Position numbers and translations under genes: made by a program. The notes beneath the pieces are model-generated. The model was not told where the DNA came from and searched no databases. It was given only the letters and a program-made list of their open reading frames with translations. Source: Datura wrightii (lineage: Eukaryota; Streptophyta; Magnoliopsida; Solanales; Solanaceae). From it: a stretch of 64,000 nt of DNA. Below are positions 56,467-64,000 of the stretch, piece after piece. The stretch's first letter is position 1, and every line of letters begins with the position of its first letter. The DNA is taken from NCBI GenBank assembly GCA_035772735.1, contig JASDFA010000007.1, forward strand, positions 35,866,501-35,930,500. Reading direction: 5' to 3'.

Positions 56467-58397
56467 TCAGGGAGTTCCACCACCCAAAATTTTGTGATTT
56501 GAATTTTTGTGAACACTGGGGACAGTGTTCGATTTAAGTGTGGGGTGGGGAGTAGTTAGGTGCTGGGGGCTGGGCTGGTTTGCTTGTATGTTCTTTCCTC
56601 TGTTTGTTTTGTATGTTTAAGTTTCCCTGTGTTTGTGAAGTGCAAACTGGTTTGTATCTGTATATATTTGTGGTAATTGATGATGTGTGTTGTGAAATGT
56701 TGTGGTTTGCCAGCTAAGTCTGTAAAAATTTTTGTAAATATTTTCTTATGTTTTTTTCTCTATCGAAATGATCGATATTTTTAAAATTTTGCGAAAATAT
56801 TTTGTACATATTAAAATATTTTGTAAATATTTTTCCATCGAAATGATCGATGTTTTGCAAAATTTTTTGATTTTTATTTTTGGGTTTCTCGGAGTTTGTT
56901 TTCGGTTCTTTTACCGAGAATAGTCCCATTGAACCGAAGTCATAGTTAGTGACCGTTCCCTATGATGGGTGGATGACGACCATCTTAAGGGAAATGTAGT
57001 CAGTAGGAGTAGTGATTTTACTTTGTTTTCAGTTTTTTTTTTTGGTGGATTGCATCACGGAACCTGTAGTTACTATATGGTTGTGAAATTATGGTTGTGT
57101 GTTGTAACTGATATTCAAAATGTAAAAGTGATTCGTATGAAAGTATGCAATTTTGTAAATATGTTGAGTTACCTTGGCTGTAGAATTCGATTCGGTGTCA
57201 TTAAGGCTTAATTTTTGAATTCATGTAATTTGTTAATTAAAGAGTCTGTGAATGCATCTTGAATCGAGCATGTGCATGAAGTGTGAAGTGAGGTGTTGTT
57301 ATTCCATGCTATTGTGAAGTGTCTACAACTTGCCTGGTGTGTGTACAAAACGAAATGAAGGAGGTGTAGTGTTGGAAAGGATGTAGGCATTTGTTTGTTT
57401 TAACCGAGAGTTTCTATTCTTTTCTTGTCATACACTACCTTTTTATGTGATTGTATACCCTAGCCAGCCCGTTGAGCCTTTAGCCGATTATTTCTTTCTT
57501 TTGTCCAAAAATTGTATAAACTGAGCTTAATTCTTTCTTTTCATTAGCCGTAAAGTCTATACAAAACTCTTAAGCGCTTAAGAAGAACAGAAAAATTTTT
57601 CCCAAAGTGTCAAAGAGTGAGAATAGTGGAAAGAAAAAGAAAAGCAGAGTGAGGAAAGAAAAGAAAAGGTTGTAGAGGCACTTGTTGTAATGAAATGATA
57701 ATGAAGGTGCATGGAAAACCTTTTTTGTTGTGTCAAGTGTGTTTGGTGAAATGGGCCATACGAAAGTAAATCAGCATGAATGGGATGATGAAAAAAAGAA
57801 AAGAGAGAAACAATGTCATGAGTTGAGGGGAAGGTGTTGAAAAGGCGCTTAATGATGCTAGTGGCTATTATTGGCTAATCCAATGTGTACTAGTTTCATA
57901 GCTTCCATTACAACCCCTTAAAGTCCTACGTGATCTTATATTGCATTTCTTTATATTAGTGGAGTAATACACTAAGGGCAAGCTTATGGGTCATGACATG
58001 ATGCATGTGAATTCTTTTGGGAGAGAGAGTGAAATTAATTTTTACATGCCCCTACTTGAATGTTTGTGTGTCACATGAACAAAAAGGGGAAGATTCTCTT
58101 GAGTTGTGAGGGCACATGCTTGATGAAAGATTGATTTTCGTGTCGGATATCTTGATTAGCCGATTTTCATGAGTTTGCCAATATCGAGGGTCGATTCTTA
58201 AAGTCTAGGAAGTCTTGATGTATTAAAGGTCATTGCATTGTAATACCATGCATGTTTTCTTGATGATTTACAATATTGAATGATCGGTATGACCGTAGCT
58301 CAAATTGTCGCACCATAGTGGCGAAGGTTGGGATGTAATTTGCATGAGTTGTGTATGTGTTGTTCGAGGACGAACAAGGATTTAAGTGTGGGGTAAG
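56467..58397 (+). other. Element D 3' untranslated region
   Basis: No gene. It contains repeated GAAATGATCGAT words (56764, 56838), the palindrome CTTAAGCGCTTAAG (57569-57582), a purine-rich stretch (57620-57670), stem-loop TTGTTCGAGGACGAACAA (58360-58377) and polypurine tract AAGTGTGGGGTAAG (58384-58397). Confidence 0.8.
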
Positions 58398-59826
58398 TGA
58401 TCTTGGGCAGATTTATATGCCCAAGTGATACTCAAACGTATCATTTTCGCCTTGTTTATTGTGCAATGTGTATACATTTTCATGTAATTGGCAATAAAAT
58501 GTGAATTTATACTAACCAACATGATTAGCATTGTTTTGTAGGTAAAACAAGATTTTGAGGAGCTAAAATGCATGTTGGAACAATATCGGAGTTGGACTTG
58601 GATGCGAGCACGAAAAAGACATTGGACTGCACAATGCAAAGGGGCTCCGCGATGGAGCCGTGCCACGCTACCATCGCGGAGGCACACTGCCTGGAGCGCG
58701 ATTTAATTGTCAAATTCCAGTGGAGCCTCACGACAGCTCCGTGGCACGGAGGCAAGCCTCCACGTTGCATGCCATGCCACGTTGAGGCTATATTCCCGGA
58801 CCCCAAATTTCCAATGAGGGTCCGCGTCCACGCCGTGTCACGGAGGCAGTGCTCCGCGTTGGCCTCCGTGACACGTTGCTTGTTATTCCGGGAAAAATTC
58901 CCAATAGTATAAATAGAACACTTAGGCTTATTTTTAATTAATTCAGAATTGGTGGAGCAAGGACGTGGGTTACAGGCAGTTGAGGGACGAAAAAGCTAAG
59001 GGTTTTTCTCTCTTTCTTTCTTCTTTCAATCAATTGTTTGTATGATTAACACTTGTTTTAGGATGATTAATCCACAAATGAGTGGCTAATTCTCTTCCTT
59101 GCTGAGGTTATGAACAATGGTGATGAATTCTGATTAATGAATTGTATGGTTTTTCTTCTTCTTCTTCTATGTTGTTCTATTAATTCTTGTTTCTACTGCA
59201 TTAGTGTGTGGCCGGCATTAATGTACATCTAAAAAGTCCGATTTCACTCGAGAGAGCACGAAATTGGAAAGTTGTGAATTAATAGGGTATTGTTCTTAAC
59301 TTGATTTGGGAAAATTGGGTTTTGATGTGCTTTCCTGATAGAAATATACTTGAAAGCCGTATTAGTCAATTTAGGAACCGGAATTGTATTGCTTGGTCAT
59401 AAATTGCATTTGATCACAGAAATCTAGACGGATGGTTTATGATTCTTAAGTGAGATTAAACACGAGAGTTTTAATCTCTAGGCTAATGTTCTTGGCTAGC
59501 AACTAGAAGAGAAGAATAACCGAATTATGATTACAATCAAGTTCATTACTTGTTCTTAACCTTGGCATGCTCATATCCATAGTTTAAATTCAAAGTAGAT
59601 ATTTGTTAATAGTTTTAGTATATAATTTATAAACAAAATTATTTAACTTTTGGTTACGTTGTTGTCAGCATATATAGAAGTAAGATAGAATATAGTATAC
59701 TTGAGCAATTTTTACTTATCCAGAGTCTCCTTGGTTCGATACTTGGCTTACTTAGCCACTTTATTACTTGTTTGACCACGTGCACTTGCGTGTCGGTTTT
59801 TAACCCATATAGCAAACCACTGAACA
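58398..59826 (+). repeat. Element D 3' LTR
   Basis: 1429 bp, about 2% different by eye from the 5' LTR. Array at 58641-58880, TATA box at 58908-58915. ACCGC follows at 59827-59831. Confidence 0.94.
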
Positions 59827-59831
59827 ACCGC

Positions 59832-60839
59832 TTGCTGAATTAGTAACACCCTGCTAAGAGGGACATGCTGCTGGAGTGCTAGAACTGGATGCTGTCACAC
59901 AGGTCCCATCGAACCTTGATTTGGCTGAGGGGTAATCCCTAAGTTTGTGCCCGAGTTAGCCACACTCGAAATACGGATTTGAGACAACTAAGCACCTCCC
60001 GGGATGATTCTTGCTGCACTTCGCACAAGTTGGAAAAGTGCGCTCCACTTGCATGTTACCCTGATCCCTCGAGCTTGAAGCCCTGCTCCTCTGATCTCTT
60101 TTAAACCTAGATAGCATGCTGGCCGAGGATGGAGTTGGAGTGATAGACTTGTGCTGGGACTGATGACGCTGTCCACCCACTGACTTGACCTGAGAAACCC
60201 TATAGCTGTCGATCCTGGCCCTCTTGGTCTCCCTCTGCCTTCGGTAGACCGAATCCATCAGCTATGCATGCAATACAATATAGGGGAAAGTCAATATCTT
60301 GATGAAGCATGGAGATCCTGCAATCCTTGTCCAAGTAGTCCGCCACCCCATGCACAAAATGACTCACCCGAGCCTTTTGATCTGCCACCAACTTTGGAGC
60401 ATACTTGGATAATGGGGTGAACTCCAATGCATACTCCTGAATAGACATATTACCTTGCTTCAAGTTAACAAACTCAGCCTCCTTTATCTCCCTCAACTCC
60501 CTCATCTCCCGAGGGAAGAACCGATCCAAAAATGTTGTGTGAAACTCCTCCCAAACTATCGAGCCTGCACCCATTGCCCTGACATCTCTTAATTGCTTAA
60601 ACCATATGTGAGCTACCCACTTTAGGTGGTAGGAGGTCAAGTCAACGTACTCTCCATTGTTCACCCCCATAACCTGGGTGATCATCAGAATCTCCTCAAT
60701 GAAATCATGTGAATCCTCATCCACCTTTGAGCTCAGAAAATCCCTCACCCTGGCTGCTGCCGCATTCCCATTCTGCATATAATGCACTACAGTCTGATTT
60801 TGAACCTAGGCTGTCATGGCTTGTGCCAACTTCTTAATT
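59832..60839 (-). pseudogene. gag: Element E gag (Tekay type), truncated at its start
   Basis: On the minus strand: MQNGNAAAARVRDFL (about 60740-60780), DEDSHDFIEEI, WFKQLRDVRA, FLDRFFPREMRELRE (about 60480-60530), QEYALEFTPLSKYAPKLVAD, then the Cys-containing CAKCSKNHPGRC region (about 59985-60020) and a stop-rich tail up to element D. Compared with G, a short proline-containing stretch after RVRDF is missing. The N-terminus and the expected primer site and 5' LTR are absent because F's LTR begins at 60840. Gag continues into E's pol across D. Confidence 0.85.
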
Positions 60840-62353
60840 TGTTATGCCCTGGGAACCCAAGGATCAAACCCGAAAGTAAAAATGGAGAAAAACTGAAAAT
60901 TTGCACCAGGTCACCGAACGACCCGTGAGGTTGGTTGTGAGGAGTGACCACGAGATGAGAGATGACTTGTGGTCAGCATGGTTTATCAAGGCCTGAGTGA
61001 GAAGGTCACCGGCTTAACCACGAGTCGTGGTCATAGCTCACGACTCGTGAGGTCACCCGTGGTCAACCCTGGAGGATTGGCAAGTTGGGATGTGCAGTGT
61101 AAGCCACGGAAGGTGACCACGAGTTGTGGTCTAACCTCACGACTCATGAAGTCACCTGTGGGTCCCCTTGGATGTTTGGGCAGTGGACCCAACGGAGCAT
61201 GGCCACGAGTCGTTCCCCGTGGCAACGACCCGTGAGGTCGCTCGTGGGGGCTGGCGACCAGAAATTTCCTGCCTTTTAATAAGGGTTTTTTCATAATTTC
61301 CTAAGTTCCTAAGGCCTAAACAACGTCGTTTTGGATACTTTTATGAGTAAGATAAGATGGGTTAAGCCCTTTATGCATGCCCATTCTCATACAAAAGCTT
61401 AGAGAGGTTTTTGGGAGATTCAAGACCTTCTTCCCCAAATTTTCATCAATTTCTTTGTGGGTGTTCAAGGAACTTTAAGTCCATCCATTTCCAAGTGTGT
61501 AGGGTTTTAAAATGGGTGGAATTCTTCCTCTCCCATGCCCAATTTTGATTTAAATCACGAATCATCCTATTCAAGTCTATGGGGTTTTGCTCAAGTGCAT
61601 GAAGGTGTGATTTCTCTTTATGAGTATGATTTAATTGAGTTTCAATTACTGAATTATGAACGATGGGCAGTTTTTATCATTATATTCCTTTAATCATGTT
61701 TCAAGCTTTTTTTAAATCCAAATTTCCCATTTGATGAAAGTTCCTGGAAGTTATGATTTATGATGAATACTCTTAATTTGTGTTTATTGATGATGGAAAA
61801 ACATGTTTTTCTAGTTACCCATCTTTATGAACATATTTTGAAAGTATTGAGTATGATGAAGTAATGGGAAATTGCCCCAAGTTGAATAATGATTTACGAT
61901 TTATGAAACGAATTATATGATTTATCAATTTATGATGTTGGCCGATGAAAAGGACCTATGATTCTTGGCTAAGCATGTTTTAAGGGGGTCAATGATTATA
62001 AATGTTATATCTTAGCCAATGAATTTTAAGGCATGACGTTATTGATTTATGTATGAGCCTATATGCATGTTTTTGGGAGCCGTGTCTAGCACCGAGCAGC
62101 CCGACATTCAGAGGACTACGCCGGTATCTCATAACCACGTGCCACAGTGGGTTTGTAAATGATATGATGTATTGATAATGATCCCCTCAGAATGTGATAT
62201 CACGCTTAATGTACAACCCTCGCCTGGCAAGCCAGGGTCAGCTCTGCCCACTTGAGCAAGATAGTGGGGCATCATGAAAGGCTCTACCATGATGGTGTCG
62301 GTTATGACGAGTCCTCCCATTATTCCGCATATTTTATGCATTGCTATGTTTAT
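60840..62353 (+). repeat. Element F LTR (E-like Tekay family), interrupted at 62354
   Basis: It begins TGTTATGCCC and matches the reverse complement of E's 3' LTR in several blocks (for example CTTAGGAACTTAGG-like and CACGTGCCAC stretches), so it is the same family in the opposite orientation. It cannot be E's own 5' LTR. It starts inside E's gag (TAATT precedes) and is cut by an A-family LTR before its end. The array is at 60905-61255. Confidence 0.75.
60905..61255 (+). repeat. Inverted-word array (dialect 2) in F LTR
   Basis: CACGAGTCGTGGTC, CACGACTCGTGAGGTCACC, CCGTGGTC and GACCCGTGAGGTC repeat in both orientations. The 12-mer ACGAGTCGTGGT (61020-61031) also occurs in element B at 5087-5098. 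Confidence 0.8.
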
Positions 62354-64000
62354 TGTTATACCCAGTAGAATTCCCGGCATCTATATGACCTATTTGCACA
62401 TCGGTTAAGCATATTTGAAGGCCATACGTGCTAGAGAAAGGCCCGGGGAAAAAGATCGGACGAGAAACCCGTCGAACCATCGCGGGAGGAGCCGAGGCAG
62501 AGCCCCTCCGCGATGGCAGCGTGTCACGGAGGTGAGGCCTCCGCGATGGCTCCGTGACATGTTGCCCAGGTTCAGAATCAGTATAATCAGTAAAGAATCA
62601 GTTCAGTATAGAAACAGATCAGAATAAGAAGTTAGATTCCAGATAGTCTTTTCAGTTATACATTCTTGCTATTTCTATGTGCTATTTGTTTGTTGAGACT
62701 TGTTGTGGCATGTGGGCACTCTTTTAGCATCCCCACCTCCCCTGGGTTATAGCTGTGTCGATACCAGATTCAGATACCGCCACCAGCTGGGCTATGTCGT
62801 CCGCCTAGAGGACGATGATGGCCAACCACCATGATAATACGGTCTAGACCACCCTGCTTGCAGGGGTAGTTCAGTTTATCTGCGCAGAGCCAGTCCACCC
62901 TGTTTACAGGGGCAAAACACTCTGTGTGTGCTTGTGGCCGGGGGCAGACTCAGATACAAATTTTTTTATAAAATCACCCTGTTGCGTGCTTGCACCCAGG
63001 GGCATATTTTATTACACACCCCGTGTGCACTTGCGCCCAGAGGCAGGAGTCCTCGGACTCAGACACAGTTTATTGTTAGAGGCCAAGGCCTGAGCTACGT
63101 ACCCAAGGGGGCCGGTAGGAGGAGCTCACAGTTATCAGATGAGTGGTATGACTTATTTTTGGTTGGTTTTGACCCGGGTAGAGGTATATAGATTGTTTGC
63201 TTGCTTGGCGCCATCCGGCTTATGGGGGTTGGTATTTGCTCTTGTTTGCTACTTGTATATCTATTTATGTGCTCTATATATTATATACTAGCTACTAGAC
63301 AGCAGGTCATCGCGTCTACAGGTACGCCTCTGCCTTATCAGTACAGAAAGCTTGAGTCAGTTTATATCAGCTTCTTCAGATTCAGCTATCACCTGCTATA
63401 CAGAAATGCTAGTTATGCTATCTATATTCAGTTATTTTCAGTTGTATTACTTCAGTTGCTTTGCATACTCAGTACCAGTGGTACTGACGCCCAGAGGGGC
63501 ACTGCATTACTTGCCTGCAGGTACTCATAGACGAGGAGGTGATCCCTCGTGATTCCAGCCAGCTATTGATTATTCAGCTCCTGTCATCCGGAGTCTGAAT
63601 TCTAGAGGTGTATTTTGTTTTCTTTTGTTGTACAGTACGGGTAGGTCGGGGCCCTATCCCGGTCATTTCTATTGCTATTCCTAGAGGCTTGCAGTCTGTA
63701 TATTCCCCTGTGGTCAGTTGAGCCGGTCGTGTGGGGTCGTGCAGTTGTTAGCTGTTAGTACTTTTGCTTCTTTATGTTGGCCGTGTGGGGCCATAAGTTT
63801 GACAGTAGTGGTAACCTTGCCGGACACGTAGCTTTCTAGTATTTCATTGCTGAGTTGCAGATAACTAGACAGTATGGTGGCCTTGTCGGCCCACATAGGT
63901 TTCCCTATAGTTGCATGTGCTGGTCAGCTGTTATTACAGGTACAGGAGGCTATAGGCCAATGGGCCGGGGGCTGTGTTTACAGCCGTTATATAGCCCTTT
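62354..64000 (+). repeat. Element A2: A-family Tekay LTR, shortened, runs off the window
   Basis: It begins TGTTATACCCAG and follows A's LTR closely through the dialect-1 array to about 62566, then jumps to sequence equivalent to a much later part of A's LTR. The TATA box and about 1 kb are missing. From about 62740 it aligns again, with a hairpin cluster (62797-63060) and the CAGTAC/GTACTG hairpin (63470-63486), up to the window end at the GCCGTTATATAGCCCTTT block near A's LTR end. Confidence 0.85.
62797..63060 (+). other. Hairpin cluster in A2 LTR
   Basis: TCGTCC/GGACGA (62797-62815), CCCTG/CAGGG (62852-62865), CCCTG/CAGGG (62898-62911), and GAGTCC/GGACTC (63047-63060). Same position and order as 12649-12812 in A, with changed loops and extra units. 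Confidence 0.7.

Larger units (their letters stand above)
49917..59826 (+). mobile_element. Element D: complete Athila-like element without pol
   Basis: 9910 bp with two 1429-bp LTRs (TGATCTTGGG to GAACA), flanked by a perfect ACCGC duplication (49912-49916, 59827-59831). It sits between gag and protease of element E in the opposite orientation. Order: LTR, tRNA-Asp primer site, gag-protease, hairpin motif, array, predicted intron, ORF2, 3' region, polypurine tract, LTR. By eye about 30 LTR differences (about 2%). It has no RT, RNase H or integrase, so it is non-autonomous but was mobile recently. Confidence 0.94.

Noticed and set aside
60840..62353. Reading F's LTR as the 5' LTR of element E
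   Set aside because: It is in the opposite orientation to E's 3' LTR and begins inside gag with no primer site, so it belongs to another insertion.

Overview
This window is plant intergenic heterochromatin built almost wholly from nested long-terminal-repeat (LTR) retrotransposons. I see no host gene, tRNA, rRNA or CRISPR array. Two lineages are present. The first is autonomous Ty3/gypsy chromoviruses of the Tekay/Del type: gag, protease, RT, RNase H, integrase and chromodomain, with an initiator-Met-type primer site and LTRs over 2 kb. The second is Athila-like elements with a tRNA-Asp-type primer site, LTRs of about 1.4-1.7 kb, gag and protease but no RT, RNase H or integrase, plus a second gene (ORF2) with a 'putative plant transposon protein' type domain in the env position. 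The families point to a flowering plant, most likely Solanaceae; this is inferred from family resemblance only.

Layout. 1-22157: Athila-like element B (+), entering the window inside its 5' LTR. A solo LTR (C1, 619-2038) sits in its 5' LTR and a complete Tekay element A (11281-21708, target duplication TTATG) sits in its 3' LTR. 22158-28620: truncated Tekay element G (+), split by a 3.3-kb Tekay-type solo LTR (24697-28013). 28624-34663: 3' LTR and ORF2 end of Athila-like element H (-). 34664-60839: Tekay element E (-), with Athila-like element C (35528-44861, -) in its 3' LTR and Athila-like element D (49917-59826, +) between its gag and protease. 60840-62353: LTR of another E-like element, F (+), followed from 62354 to the window end by a shortened A-family LTR (A2). 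The order of insertion reads G, then H, then E, then C, D and F, then A2.

Every gene shows nonsense codons or frameshifts. By eye, LTR pairs differ at about 2% (A), 2% (D) and 4% (C), so these are fairly recent insertions.

The main unexplained signal is regulatory. Almost every LTR carries an array of short inverted GC-rich words just upstream of its TATA box. In all four Athila-like elements (B, C, D, H) the same array reappears upstream of ORF2, followed by a TATA-like site, a short leader exon, a 690-800-bp intron and an acceptor a few bases before the ORF2 AUG. ORF2 therefore looks like an independent transcription unit. The words come in at least two, perhaps three, dialects, and each dialect is shared between one Athila-like family and one Tekay family, including exact 18-19-bp matches across lineages.
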